In this document: positions 27,364 to 38,013 of the stretch, piece after piece | How the letters are laid out: every line of letters begins with the position of its first letter | How positions within the stretch are numbered: the first letter of the stretch is position 1 | Assembly: GCF_014694405.1 (NCBI RefSeq) | Contig: NZ_JAAUWV010000001.1 | Location: 62,001-126,000, forward strand | From: Pseudoalteromonas sp. S16_S37 | GTDB lineage: Bacteria; Pseudomonadota; Gammaproteobacteria; Enterobacterales; Alteromonadaceae | Length of the DNA stretch: 64,000 nucleotides | Direction of reading: 5' to 3' | Made by a program: the position numbers and the translations under genes | Notes under the pieces: generated by a model | What the model was told of the DNA's origin: nothing | Database searches by the model: none | The model's input: the letters and a program-made list of their open reading frames with translations, nothing else

Positions 27364-28281
27364 GTGAATAAATTACCTGTTATAACACTAATGGGGCCAA
27401 CTGCCGCGGGAAAAACGGCCCTTGCGATAGAGTTATGTCAGCATTTAGACACGGAAGTGGTGAGTGTTGATTCTGCTTTGGTTTACAAAGGGATGGACAT
27501 TGGTACCGCCAAACCCGAACCCGATGAACTTGCCTTGGCGCCACATCATCTTATTGATATCATTGACCCGCTAGAAAGTTACTCTGTGGCCGATTTTCGC
27601 CGCGATGCTTGTCGACATATTGATGCTTTACATCAAAAAGGTAAGGTACCTATTTTGGTTGGCGGCACTATGATGTATTTCAAGGGGCTTATTGAAGGCT
27701 TATCACCTTTGCCAGAAGCAGACCCTGTAATTCGTGCTCAGCTTGAAATTGAAGCGAATGAACAAGGCTGGCCCGAATTACATAAACAACTGACACAAAT
27801 AGATCCACAAGCTGCAGCAAAGATCAGCGAGAATGATTCACAGCGTATCAATCGTGCGTTGGAGGTGTATCGTATTAGCGGCAAAACAATGACTGAGTTG
27901 CAACAGCAAAAGCAGGCACCATTACCTTATCAGTTTCATCAATTTGCTATCGCGCCGAGCGATCGCAAAGTATTACATCAGCGTATTGAAAAAAGATTTC
28001 AAATTATGTTGGATCAAGGGTTTAAAAACGAAGTTTTGGCCTTATATAAGCGGGGAGATTTACACCCAGATCTTCCCTCAATACGATGTGTTGGGTATCG
28101 GCAAATGTGGGAACACTTAGCTGGAGAGTGTGACTATGAGCAAATGGTTTTCAAAGGTATTGCAGCTACCAGACAACTTGCAAAGCGACAACTCACATGG
28201 TTGAGAGGGTGGTCGCAACTGACTTGGTTAGAGACCAATGAGCAACAAAACTTGCAACGCGTATTAACTTCGCTAAGCTAA
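27364..28281 (+). CDS. miaA: tRNA dimethylallyltransferase
   Basis: A 305-residue isopentenyl-tRNA transferase. The P-loop is [11 protein letters not shown], with [39 protein letters not shown] and [14 protein letters not shown] as family landmarks. It adds dimethylallyl to A37 of UNN-decoding tRNAs. The start is a GTG at 27364, one base after the mutL stop codon. The gene order mutL-miaA-hfq-hflX is the well-known E. coli superoperon. A 78-nt gap before hfq may hold the hfq promoters. Confidence 0.96.
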   Translation: MNKLPVITLMGPTAAGKTALAIELCQHLDTEVVSVDSALVYKGMDIGTAKPEPDELALAPHHLIDIIDPLESYSVADFRRDACRHIDALHQKGKVPILVGGTMMYFKGLIEGLSPLPEADPVIRAQLEIEANEQGWPELHKQLTQIDPQAAAKISENDSQRINRALEVYRISGKTMTELQQQKQAPLPYQFHQFAIAPSDRKVLHQRIEKRFQIMLDQGFKNEVLALYKRGDLHPDLPSIRCVGYRQMWEHLAGECDYEQMVFKGIAATRQLAKRQLTWLRGWSQLTWLETNEQQNLQRVLTSLS

Positions 28282-28359
28282 TAGTAGCTGTTAAATCAAG
28301 CTGCTGAGATTTAATCGACAGCGAAACTAATAATAACACCTAGAACGAAGGAAAAGAAA

Positions 28360-28623
28360 ATGGCAAAAGGCCAATCGTTACAAGACCCATTTTTGAATGT
28401 CTTACGTCGTGAGCGCATTCCTGTTTCAATTTTTTTAGTCAACGGCATAAAATTACAAGGTAAGATTCAATCATTTGATCAATTCGTTATTTTGTTAGAG
28501 AACACCGTAAACCAAATGGTGTATAAGCATGCTATCTCTACAGTTGTACCTGCTCGAGCGGTTAATTTCCAAAGCGCTCAAGGCACGGAAGGTACAGAAC
28601 AAACTGATGATGGTAACTATTAA
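28360..28623 (+). CDS. hfq: RNA chaperone Hfq
   Basis: 87 residues with the Sm1 and Sm2 motifs intact: [33 protein letters not shown] (residues 5-37, given here as a region) and [13 protein letters not shown]. The proximal-face residues QDPFLN and the Sm2 YKHA(I) motif for U-rich RNA are conserved. The C-terminal tail is short (about 20 residues) compared with E. coli. It pairs small RNAs with mRNAs as a hexamer. It has a strong RBS, AAGGAAAAG, upstream of ATG 28360. Confidence 0.98.
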   Translation: MAKGQSLQDPFLNVLRRERIPVSIFLVNGIKLQGKIQSFDQFVILLENTVNQMVYKHAISTVVPARAVNFQSAQGTEGTEQTDDGNY

Positions 28624-28644
28624 TTCACTTTAGGAGCGAAATGC

Positions 28645-29931
28645 TTGTTTGACCGTTATGAAGCCGGCGAACAGGCAGTCTTAGTTCACATCGACTTTCC
28701 TAACGAAGGTGATCGCGAAGATTTGCGAGAGCTGGAAATGTTGGTGTCTTCTGCAGGTGTTAGTAGTTTGGCGATTGTGCAAGGCAGTCGCCAAGCGCCA
28801 CACGCCAAGCTATTCGTCGGTACGGGTAAAGCAGAAGAAATTGCTGAGATTGTCAAAATCCACAATGCAGATGTCGTTATATTTAACCACCAACTTAGTC
28901 CTTCTCAAGAAAGAAACTTAGAACGTGTTTGCCAATGTCGAGTACTCGACAGAACGACTCTAATACTCGATATTTTTGCTCAGCGAGCGCGCACCCATGA
29001 AGGTAAGTTGCAGGTTGAACTCGCCCAGCTTAAGCATATTTCCACGCGTTTAATTCGCGGATGGACCCATTTAGAACGCCAAAAAGGCGGTATAGGACTA
29101 CGTGGTCCGGGTGAAACTCAGCTTGAAACCGATAGACGTTTATTAAGAGAGCGCATCAAGAGCATTCGCAAGCGCCTAGATAAGGTGGCCACAGTTCGTG
29201 AGCAAGGAAGACGTGCTCGTAGTCGTAACGAGGTGCCCACGGTATCTTTAGTTGGCTATACCAACGCTGGGAAATCAACGTTATTTAATTTGCTCACTAA
29301 CTCAGATGTATATGCGGCAGACCAATTATTCGCAACCCTTGATCCAACTTTGCGAAAACTCCATATAGATGACATTGGGCCAGTTATTTTGGCAGATACC
29401 GTGGGGTTTATTCGTCATTTGCCACATGATCTGGTTGCTGCATTTAAAGCGACGTTGACCGAAACGCGAGAAGCGGACTTACAGATTCATGTTGTTGATG
29501 TGGCTGATAATCGACGAAAAGAGAATATTGAAGAGGTGCAGTCTGTTTTAAAAGAGATTGAGGCAGATGACATTGTGCAATTGTTGGTTTATAACAAGAT
29601 AGACCTGTTAGAAGAGGTTAGACCGAGAATTGACCGCAATGATGAAGGGCAGCCTATTCGAGTTTGGTTATCAGCTCACAGTGGCGTTGGCACCGAACTA
29701 CTCTGTCAAGCTATCTCGGAGCTACTAGCTAAAAAAATATTTGCTCATACCTTATGTATTCCGCCTGCTTTTGGGCGTTTAAGAGGTGTTTTATTTAATC
29801 TAAATGCGGTACAGCAAGAAGATTTTGATGAGCACGGAAACTGGCTTTTGAACGTGCGATTACCTCAAGTTGATTGGGAAAGGCTGAAAAAAGAGCAAGG
29901 TATGGACATAGAAAAATTTATTGATACATAA
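28645..29931 (+). CDS. hflX: Ribosome-associated GTPase HflX
   Basis: A 428-residue Obg-HflX GTPase. The N-terminal HflX domain includes GTGKAEEIAEI, DRTTLILDIFAQRARTHEGKLQVELAQL and GGIGLRGPGETQLETDRR. The G domain (from about residue 195) has GYTNAGKSTLFN, DTVGFIRHLPHDLVAAF and NKID. It splits or rescues stalled ribosomes. The only start fitting the family is TTG at 28645. It overlaps an ATG at 28641 that opens a three-codon frame ending in TGA, both downstream of TAGGAG. Confidence 0.95.
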   Translation: MFDRYEAGEQAVLVHIDFPNEGDREDLRELEMLVSSAGVSSLAIVQGSRQAPHAKLFVGTGKAEEIAEIVKIHNADVVIFNHQLSPSQERNLERVCQCRVLDRTTLILDIFAQRARTHEGKLQVELAQLKHISTRLIRGWTHLERQKGGIGLRGPGETQLETDRRLLRERIKSIRKRLDKVATVREQGRRARSRNEVPTVSLVGYTNAGKSTLFNLLTNSDVYAADQLFATLDPTLRKLHIDDIGPVILADTVGFIRHLPHDLVAAFKATLTETREADLQIHVVDVADNRRKENIEEVQSVLKEIEADDIVQLLVYNKIDLLEEVRPRIDRNDEGQPIRVWLSAHSGVGTELLCQAISELLAKKIFAHTLCIPPAFGRLRGVLFNLNAVQQEDFDEHGNWLLNVRLPQVDWERLKKEQGMDIEKFIDT

Positions 29932-30034
29932 TTTTTACACAGAAAAGTGCAGTTTTGCTCGTATTTGGGTATGAGAAACGCCTTATATTTGTTAGATTTA
30001 CCCTAATTGACTTTAATAAAAATGGAGTATAGCT

Positions 30035-31201
30035 ATGGCCTGGAATGAACCGGGTAATAATGGCAATGATAACGATCCGTGGAAAAATCGCGGTGGTCGG
30101 GATCAAGGCCCACCTGATCTAGACGAAGTATTCCGTAAATTCAGCAACAAGTTTGGTGGTTTGTTCGGTGGCAAATCCGGCGGAGGTAGCGGAGGCGGAT
30201 TAGGCGGAGCGGGTATGACCTTCATTCTGCTTATTGCTGCAATCGTATGGGCTCTCAGTGGTATTTATACGGTTAAAGAAGCTGAGCGCGGTATTGTACT
30301 GCAATTCGGCGAATTTGATCGCATAGCAGAGCCTGGTTTGCGTTGGAAAATGACTTTCATTGAGCAAGTTATTCCTATTGATATTGAAGCTGTACGCTCT
30401 TTGTCTGCGTCTGGTTTTATGCTTACAGAAGATGAGAACGTTGTGAGTGTTGAGTTTGAGGTTCAATATCGTGTTATGGACCCTCGTCTTTATAAATTCA
30501 GCGTAACTGATGCCGATCACAGCTTGCAACAGTCTTTAGACAGTGCATTGCGTTATGTGGTTGGTCACTCTCGCATGGACCAAGTTTTAACAACCGGACG
30601 TGAGCTTGTTCGTCAAAGAACTTGGGATGAGCTAAACAAAATTATCGAGCCATACAACCTTGGTATTTTAGTGACTGATGTAAACTTTAAAGACTCTCGT
30701 CCACCCGCCGAAGTTAAAGATGCATTTGATGATGCAATCGCAGCGCAAGAAGATGAAGAGCGTTTTATCCGTGAAGCTGAAGCTTATGCGCGTGAAATAG
30801 AGCCGCGTGCTCGTGGTCAGGTTACACGTATGACTCAAGAAGCAGAAGCTTATAGAGAACGCGTTACTTTGGAAGCGCGAGGTGAAGTAGAGCGTTTTGA
30901 AAAGTTACTACCTGAATACCAAGCGGCTAAAGAAGTGACAAGACAGCGCTTGTACATAGATGCAATGGAAGAAGTGCTTACTAATAGTGCTAAAGTGATT
31001 GTTGATGTTAAAGGTGGTAATAACATGATGTACTTGCCACTAGATAAAATTATGGGGCAGGCAGGCGCTGGTGGCCAAATAACGCTACCTAGTAAGAACG
31101 ACATCAATGAGCTTCGCAAAACATTGGGTCAATCACGCAACAGCTCTGTGAGTGGCGGCAATGACCGTTTTTCGCAAGACAGATTTAATAACGGGAGATA
31201 A
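30035..31201 (+). CDS. hflK: HflK, membrane regulator of FtsH
   Basis: A 388-residue SPFH-family protein. A Gly/Asn-rich cytoplasmic N-terminus (NEPGNNGNDNDPW, then GGKSGGGSGGG) is followed by one transmembrane helix at about 63-81 (MTFILLIAAIVWALSGIY). The SPFH domain comes next (GIVLQFGEFDRIAEPGLRWK), then a long helical coil (AQEDEERFIREAEAYAREI) and a Gln/Ser-rich tail. With HflC it forms a large periplasmic cage around FtsH and modulates proteolysis. It is followed 5 nt later by hflC. Confidence 0.95.
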   Translation: MAWNEPGNNGNDNDPWKNRGGRDQGPPDLDEVFRKFSNKFGGLFGGKSGGGSGGGLGGAGMTFILLIAAIVWALSGIYTVKEAERGIVLQFGEFDRIAEPGLRWKMTFIEQVIPIDIEAVRSLSASGFMLTEDENVVSVEFEVQYRVMDPRLYKFSVTDADHSLQQSLDSALRYVVGHSRMDQVLTTGRELVRQRTWDELNKIIEPYNLGILVTDVNFKDSRPPAEVKDAFDDAIAAQEDEERFIREAEAYAREIEPRARGQVTRMTQEAEAYRERVTLEARGEVERFEKLLPEYQAAKEVTRQRLYIDAMEEVLTNSAKVIVDVKGGNNMMYLPLDKIMGQAGAGGQITLPSKNDINELRKTLGQSRNSSVSGGNDRFSQDRFNNGR

Positions 31202-31206
31202 GCGCA

Positions 31207-32085
31207 ATGAAGAATTTTAGTATTGTGATATTGATAGCTGCCGTTTTATTGTCATTCTCTTCGGTATTTGTTGTAACAGAAGGGCAACGCGCGATTGTAT
31301 TAGTGTTTAGTAAAGTACAAAAAGACAGTGAGGATAACGCGGTTGTTTACGCACCTGGTTTGCACTTTAAAGTGCCATTTTTTAGTCAGGTACGCAAACT
31401 AGATGCCCGTATTCAAACGCTTGACGGAGCGCCAGATCGCTTTGTTACTAGCGAGAAAAAAGACCTCATTGTTGACTCATTCGTAAAATGGCGTGTGAAT
31501 GATTTTAGCGCTTTTTACCTACGAGCTCGTGGTGATAAGCAATATGCCGAAACACTCCTTAAACAAAAAGTGAATAATGGCCTGAGAACCAACTTTGGTT
31601 CACGCACTATTCGCGAAATTGTGTCTGGTGAGCGTAGCGAGCTAATGGAAGAGGCACTTGTTCAAGCTTCTGAAAGTGCTAAAGAGCTAGGTATCGAAGT
31701 GCTAGACGTGCGTGTTAAGCAAATTAACCTGCCAAATGAAGTGAGTAGCTCAATCTATCAACGTATGCGTGCTGAGCGTACTGCTGTTGCTAAAGAGCAC
31801 CGCTCTGAAGGTCAAGAAAAAGCAGAAACGATCCGTGCAGAAGTAGATAGACGCGTTACCGTTATGTTGGCTGATGCTGAGCGAAATGCTCGCGCTGTGC
31901 GAGGTGAAGGAGATGCAACAGCTGCAAAGGTTTATGCTGATGTTTATAACAAAGATCCTGAGTTTTACAGCTTTGTTCGTTCGTTAGAGGCGTATAAGCG
32001 TACTTTCCAAAACAAAGGCGATGTAATGGTGTTATCACCAGACAGTGAGTTCTTTGATTATATGAAAGGCGCGAAAGGTAAATAA
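31207..32085 (+). CDS. hflC: HflC, partner of HflK in FtsH regulation
   Basis: A 292-residue SPFH protein. One transmembrane segment lies at about residues 5-22 (IVILIAAVLLSFSSVFVV), followed by EGQRAIVLVFSKVQ, PGLHFKVPFFSQVRKLD and the coil RMRAERTAVAKEHRSEGQEKAE. The C-terminus contains SPDSEFFDYMK. It assembles with HflK. A strong terminator 24 nt after the stop closes the queG-proximal superoperon. Confidence 0.95.
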   Translation: MKNFSIVILIAAVLLSFSSVFVVTEGQRAIVLVFSKVQKDSEDNAVVYAPGLHFKVPFFSQVRKLDARIQTLDGAPDRFVTSEKKDLIVDSFVKWRVNDFSAFYLRARGDKQYAETLLKQKVNNGLRTNFGSRTIREIVSGERSELMEEALVQASESAKELGIEVLDVRVKQINLPNEVSSSIYQRMRAERTAVAKEHRSEGQEKAETIRAEVDRRVTVMLADAERNARAVRGEGDATAAKVYADVYNKDPEFYSFVRSLEAYKRTFQNKGDVMVLSPDSEFFDYMKGAKGK

Positions 32086-32109
32086 CAGCAATTTACCTGT
32101 GAAAATTGA

Positions 32110-32139
32110 AAAGCTCTGAGATTTCTCAGAGCTTTTTTT
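32110..32139 (+). terminator. Rho-independent terminator after hflC
   Basis: AAAGCTCTGAGA/TCTCAGAGCTTT stem followed by a long T-run. Confidence 0.92.
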
Positions 32140-32240
32140 GTTTTATATCATGTGTTTTTAACACTATTTTGGCGAATGAGGAAAAAACACTCAAAACGGG
32201 GTGATCTCCTCCCTGCTTTTCTGGTAAAATCTGGCCCTAA

Positions 32241-33578
<1,338 letters not shown>

Positions 33579-33592
33579 ACAAACAAGTAATG

Positions 33593-33620
33593 AAAAAAGC
33601 TGCAAAATGCAGCTTTTTTT
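33593..33620 (+). terminator. Rho-independent terminator after purA
   Basis: AAAGCTGCA/TGCAGCTTT stem with an AAA loop and seven-T tail. Confidence 0.92.
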
Positions 33621-33731
33621 GTGCCTATAATAAATATGATGCTAATAGCCAAAAGATTGAATAGCGTAAGCGAAATAGTTGGTATGGTCTTTGTATAATA
33701 TTTTGGGTGTGCTAATTAGATTGGGTTAATT

Positions 33732-34343
33732 ATGATTAAAAAGTGGTATTGGATTGGTTTGTTACTCAGCATGAATGCAGTGGCTCAAGAGCCAATTACT
33801 GCGGTGCCGCTGTATACCCAAGCTGAACTAATCGAGTTAATTAAAAAAAATGAGCACCTCAAGCGCGTCAAAGATGACGAATGTCAGCTCGTCAAAGATA
33901 TTGAAGCGCGAGCCGAGACCATGGCCTTACCTTCATACCAGTTTTTATATGGCGATATGTTGGCATATGGTGTGTGCGTAGAGCGTAATGTTGAGCTTGG
34001 GCTATATTACATGCGCCAATCGGCTGAGCAAGGGTTATCATCTGCTCTTGAGCAATTAGGACGCTATTACGATGTGGGACAGTTAGTGCAAGCTGATAAA
34101 GCGATGGCTGTGGTATATTTACGCGAAGCTGCGTCTCAGGGGAATATCAAAGCACAACTACGCCTCGTTAATTTATTTAACGACGGACACGGTAGCCCAA
34201 GAGATTACGAAGACGCCTATCGTTGGCTATTTCACTCGGCCGTTGCTGATAAAAAACTGCATAAAACAATAGAGAAAGCGCTGGCACAACTGGCTGAGAA
34301 AATGCCACAAAGTGCAATCCGTCGCGCTCGTTTACCAATGTAG
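33732..34343 (+). CDS. motX: MotX, sodium-driven flagellar motor T-ring protein
   Basis: A 203-residue exported protein with a signal peptide (MIKKWYWIGLLLSMNAVAQ). It contains Sel1-like repeats (LGLYYMRQSAEQGLSSALEQLGRYY, AVVYLREAASQGNIKAQLRL and the EDAYRWLF end repeat). Only two Cys (C51 in DECQ and C82 in YGVCVE) are present, matching the disulphide pair of Vibrio MotX. PVPLYTQAEL-like and RVKDDECQLV segments are close to MotX as I recall it. MotX joins MotY to form the T ring that holds PomAB stators around the sodium-driven polar motor. Its place directly after purA is the arrangement seen in Vibrio. Confidence 0.85.
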   Translation: MIKKWYWIGLLLSMNAVAQEPITAVPLYTQAELIELIKKNEHLKRVKDDECQLVKDIEARAETMALPSYQFLYGDMLAYGVCVERNVELGLYYMRQSAEQGLSSALEQLGRYYDVGQLVQADKAMAVVYLREAASQGNIKAQLRLVNLFNDGHGSPRDYEDAYRWLFHSAVADKKLHKTIEKALAQLAEKMPQSAIRRARLPM

Positions 34344-34347
34344 TGTT

Positions 34348-34381
34348 CATCATCAACATAGGCATTGCTATGTTGATGATG
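34348..34381. terminator. Symmetrical hairpin between motX and the antiporter
   Basis: A perfect 14-bp stem (CATCATCAACATAG/CTATGTTGATGATG) with a GCATTG loop, 5 nt after the motX stop and 8 nt before the convergent gene ends. It has no long T-tract; a bidirectional terminator or RNA-stabilising hairpin is most likely. Confidence 0.7.
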
Positions 34382-34388
34382 TATAAAG

Positions 34389-36248
34389 TTATTGACTTAG
34401 TTTTTCACCCAGTGAGGTGGCGCCTTCTTTCGTTTGCGTAGGCTCTTTAAGAATTGACATCTTAGGAGGCTGCAGTGCAATGATCCGCTCACCTTGTTCA
34501 GGTGGTTTTTTCATATCAATAACAAATGGCCTAATTTGCGACTCACCATCATTGCCATCGGTTGTAATAAATAACGGAATTGCTTCTTTATTTACTTCTA
34601 AGTATTGCTGCCAATCAAACTCTTCAGACAATCGTGTGGCACTGACTTTACCGCCTTTAGCAATTAAACTACTTAGCTTGGCATAGTAGCCTTGTTCACC
34701 AAACAGTATTTGTCTAGATAAAAACGTGGCGCTGTCTTTGTTCGCCTTTGCGTGGTTTGTTGATGAGCGTAATGAAAAAACATTTTGCTCACTCAATAAA
34801 TGCGAGAAGTATTGCACACCCAAAGCGTTGTGATGGCGGTTAGGGGATAGCGCGAGCACAGATTGGATTGACGTGAGTGGCAAATAGCGTTCAGCGTGTT
34901 CTGATTGTGGGTTACCATAATAACAGGGCAGGCCATCCATCCTTGCCATTTTACAGTTTTCCCATGCCGGATCTGACAGATATACATCAATATTCTGCTC
35001 TTTTAATCCTTTTGCAATCGCACGTGCGACGTGGTTAGCACCAATGATAAGCAGCGTATTTGGACTGGGCTGACGTACTCCCAGCAATTTTGCTAGCGGT
35101 GTTGCCGTTAAACTTTGCAATACCACAGTCACAATGATCACGGTAAAAATTAACGGAACGAGTTTGTTTGCATCTGGTATTTGCGACTCCATCATACTGA
35201 GTGCAAAAACAGAACCGACCGCCGCGGCTACAATGCCTCGTGGTGCAATCCACGACAGCAATATGCGAGACTTTAGTGGTAGGTCGGTGTTGTAGGTGGA
35301 TATTGCAATACAAATTGGCCGCGCGATAAATAATACAATCGCTAAGAAAATAAATATCTCTGCATCTAAGAGCATTAAATCGCTCAACTGCAATCTAGCT
35401 GCAAGCAAAATAAATAAGCTTGAGATTAATATCATTGAGAGATCTTCTTTAAACTCTAGAACAGAGTCAATTTCCAAGTCATCCTGATTAGCGAGCCAAA
35501 TACCGAAGATGGTGACAGCTAGTAGTCCTGACTCATGGGCTAAATGGTTTGAGGCTGTGAAACTAAATAACACCAATGCCAAAATACCAAATTTATGAAG
35601 CTCATAAGGCAACCACTCTTTGCGAATTAACGCGCTGGTGATCCAACCTGCTACAACACCTACGCTTATTCCAACACCTAAGGTTGAAAATAGGGCGATT
35701 AATGTATGGCTTAATACTTCGCCTTTACCGACAAAGCTAACCGCTTCAAACACTAAAACAGCAAAAAGTGCGCCTATTGGGTCTATTACTATGCCCTCCC
35801 AGCGCAGAACTCTGTCAATATCCTGAGTTGGGCGCATTGAGTTTAGCATGGGGGCTATTACCGTAGGGCCCGTCACAACAAGCACTGCACCTAATACGGC
35901 AGCTACGCGCCAATCTAAATCTAAAATAAAATAAGCACTTAGTGCTATCATAACGAATGTAGAGAACATGCCAATTGAGCATAAGTTGCGGACTATTTTT
36001 CCGATCCCCTTCAATTCTCTAAAGTGAAGGGTTAATGAGCCTTCAAATAAAATAATGGCCACAGATAGAGAAACGACAGGGAATAATAAGTCACCTAATA
36101 AGTCATCTGGGCTAAGTTGCCCTGTTAGTGGGCCGAGCAATAGGCCGATAATTAGTAAGAACAAAATGGCTGGTACTTTGAGTACCCATGCTAGCCATTG
36201 TGCAAGAACCGAAAAAACGGCAATTCCAGCGATGTAAATAGCTGACAT
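34389..36248 (-). CDS. Sodium/proton antiporter of the CPA family with C-terminal TrkA-N-like domain
   Basis: A 619-residue protein. The N-terminal about 400 residues are roughly 12 hydrophobic helices of the NhaP/Kef antiporter fold, including VLVVTGPTVIAPMLNSMRP and EGIVIDPIGALFAVLVFEAV, where the conserved Asp of the ion site lies, and SWIAPRGIVAAAVGSVFAL. From about 405 a Rossmann nucleotide-binding segment (LLIIGANHVARAIAKGLKEQ) resembles TrkA-N. ATG 36248 (GGAGAG upstream) is preferred over the 36278 frame opening. It probably exchanges Na+ or K+ for H+ at the inner membrane; the ion is not determinable. A sodium-cycle role fits the nearby motX. Confidence 0.85.
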   Translation of the reverse strand: MSAIYIAGIAVFSVLAQWLAWVLKVPAILFLLIIGLLLGPLTGQLSPDDLLGDLLFPVVSLSVAIILFEGSLTLHFRELKGIGKIVRNLCSIGMFSTFVMIALSAYFILDLDWRVAAVLGAVLVVTGPTVIAPMLNSMRPTQDIDRVLRWEGIVIDPIGALFAVLVFEAVSFVGKGEVLSHTLIALFSTLGVGISVGVVAGWITSALIRKEWLPYELHKFGILALVLFSFTASNHLAHESGLLAVTIFGIWLANQDDLEIDSVLEFKEDLSMILISSLFILLAARLQLSDLMLLDAEIFIFLAIVLFIARPICIAISTYNTDLPLKSRILLSWIAPRGIVAAAVGSVFALSMMESQIPDANKLVPLIFTVIIVTVVLQSLTATPLAKLLGVRQPSPNTLLIIGANHVARAIAKGLKEQNIDVYLSDPAWENCKMARMDGLPCYYGNPQSEHAERYLPLTSIQSVLALSPNRHHNALGVQYFSHLLSEQNVFSLRSSTNHAKANKDSATFLSRQILFGEQGYYAKLSSLIAKGGKVSATRLSEEFDWQQYLEVNKEAIPLFITTDGNDGESQIRPFVIDMKKPPEQGERIIALQPPKMSILKEPTQTKEGATSLGEKLSQ

Positions 36249-36900
36249 AATCTCTCCAGTTAACCTATTGGTTAACATAGTTAAAAATATACTAGCGGGT
36301 TTATACCATAGTTATATGACGGCTACGAATTTAAGCTTTAACAAAAGCCGAGTATCTAACCTAAACATAGTCTTTATAATCAGAAATGGATCATTTCATT
36401 TTAAATTGTACCCATAAAGAGTTATTCATTGGTTTTATAGTGAATATAAGTACTCATTTTGGTATTGAGTTGAAATCGCAGGGAAGTATACGTTATGCTA
36501 ATAAGCGTTTGGTGCGAGTCACCATGATTCTTTTTGGTTTTGTTATAGCAATTATAATGAACTAACTTTTAGTATTATGTTTTAGCCTGAAGGGTTAGAT
36601 ATTAAATACTGTTCAACAATTTAACTATTCTTTGCGCAATTATTCATTGCGGCTTAGGTCTTTTCAGCTTCATCAAACAATGGTGTACCAGCTGAAAACG
36701 GCTCGACGTTGTAGATAAATTACAGTGTCACAATCCATTTTTTAGTAAAACGACAGCCAGTGTTGGGCACATATGTGTGAACGCGTAAGCTGTATTGTAT
36801 ATTTGTTTTGTTCAACTCTGGTTGTTTTTACTCACGCACGTCTGCTTTTTGCGGGTATTGCGTGGAATTAATTTAAGCAAGGGCAACTGCAGGAAACAAT
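36249..36900. other. 652-bp intergenic region before proB
   Basis: AT-rich with no convincing gene. It holds divergent control sequences for the antiporter and proB. A 9-bp inverted repeat TTTTCAGCT (36661-36669)/AGCTGAAAA (36690-36698) could be an operator. A weak 41-codon frame from GTG 36440 to TAA 36565 ends in a hydrophobic stretch (MILFGFVIAIIMN) but lacks a good ribosome site. Confidence 0.5.
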
Positions 36901-37743
36901 ATGAACATTTCAAATTCTCGGCGTATAGTGATTAAGATAGGTAGTGCATTAATAGCACCCGACCAAGATGGCTGTCGTGCGCGTTACTTATTGACTATTG
37001 CACAGTTTATCGTGCGCTGTCGCTCTATGGGTAAGGAAGTCGTGCTGGTTTCTTCGGGATCAGTTGCGGCGGGGGCCCACTTATTTCCTGAAGACGCCAA
37101 AAATTCATCAGTCGTATTGAAAAAGGCCATGGCAGCGGCCGGGCAAACAGAGATGATGGCAACTTGGGACCGTTTTTTCGATTTTCCATCAGCACAAATT
37201 CTTTTAACTCATGGTGATTTACGAGATCTAGAGCGCTATAACAGTATTCGTGAAACGATATTCACTTTACTTGAGCATGGCATTTTACCTATTATCAATG
37301 AGAACGATGCGGTTACCACTGATGAGTTAAAAGTGGGTGATAATGATAACTTATCAGCCATGGTTGCTGCGGCAGCTGACGCAGATGTGTTATTAATGTG
37401 TTCTGATGTCGACGGCTTGTATGACAAAAACCCAAATCTCCATGACGATGCCCAACTGATCCCACAGGTCCCAGATATCTCTGAAGAGATATACGCAATG
37501 GCGGGGTGTGCTACAAGTCAAGTGGGTACTGGTGGTATGAAAACTAAAATAGAGGCGGCCGAGAAGGCCACTTCGCATGGTATTAGCACTTATATCGTAA
37601 ATGGCTTTAAGGAAAGTACCTTTGAGCAGCTATTAGCAGGAAATAACCCTGGCACTGTTTTCTTACCGTATGATGAGCCGATGCATTCTGTGCAACATTG
37701 GATGACACACACAGCCTCTGAGCAGGGGGAGATCATTGTTTAG
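36901..37743 (+). CDS. proB: Glutamate 5-kinase, kinase domain only (amber-truncated)
   Basis: 280 residues of amino-acid-kinase fold ending at TAG 37741. Motifs are RRIVIKIGSALI, VSSGSVAAGAHLF, MAAAGQTEMMATWD, ENDAVTTDEL, GDNDNLSAMVAAAADAD, SDVDGLYD and GTGGMKTKIEAAEKA. It makes gamma-glutamyl phosphate, the first step of proline synthesis. Full-length ProB (about 367 aa) continues into a PUA domain, and exactly such a domain is encoded in the same frame right after the TAG. The kinase core looks complete, so activity is plausible. Loss of the PUA domain could alter regulation. It heads a proBA operon. Confidence 0.9.
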   Translation: MNISNSRRIVIKIGSALIAPDQDGCRARYLLTIAQFIVRCRSMGKEVVLVSSGSVAAGAHLFPEDAKNSSVVLKKAMAAAGQTEMMATWDRFFDFPSAQILLTHGDLRDLERYNSIRETIFTLLEHGILPIINENDAVTTDELKVGDNDNLSAMVAAAADADVLLMCSDVDGLYDKNPNLHDDAQLIPQVPDISEEIYAMAGCATSQVGTGGMKTKIEAAEKATSHGISTYIVNGFKESTFEQLLAGNNPGTVFLPYDEPMHSVQHWMTHTASEQGEIIV

Positions 37744-38010
37744 CACAGCTATGCCGAAGAGCTAAAAGATCATGCTGAGCCATTAGGTGCTGAAAACATC
37801 TCGGATGTTCGCGGTGAATTTTCTGTTGGTGACACAGTATTGGTTCGTACTGAAAAGGGCGAACGCCTAGCTAAAGCGACCACCAACTATAGTAGTTGTT
37901 TGCTTAATTTTCTTGCTGAGCAAGAGCAAACATCCGATAACGGCCATTTACAAGAGAGCATAGGTCCCGTTATTTCAGAACAAGATATTACAATTTTGGA
38001 GAAATCTTAA
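37744..38010 (+). pseudogene. Orphaned PUA domain of proB, downstream of an in-frame amber stop
   Basis: 88 codons in the same frame as proB, from the codon after TAG 37741 to TAA 38008. They read HSYAEELKDHAEPLGA, VRGEFSVGDTVLV, ERLAKATTNYSSC and IGPVISEQDITILEK, a recognisable PUA domain like that in glutamate 5-kinases (compare the LVNYS motif). The coding sense is preserved throughout. No ATG or strong alternative start lies at its beginning, so independent translation is unlikely. Together with the upstream part the length is 369 residues, the family norm, so a single recent nonsense change, an assembly error or stop read-through explains it. Confidence 0.88.
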
Positions 38011-38013
38011 CTC

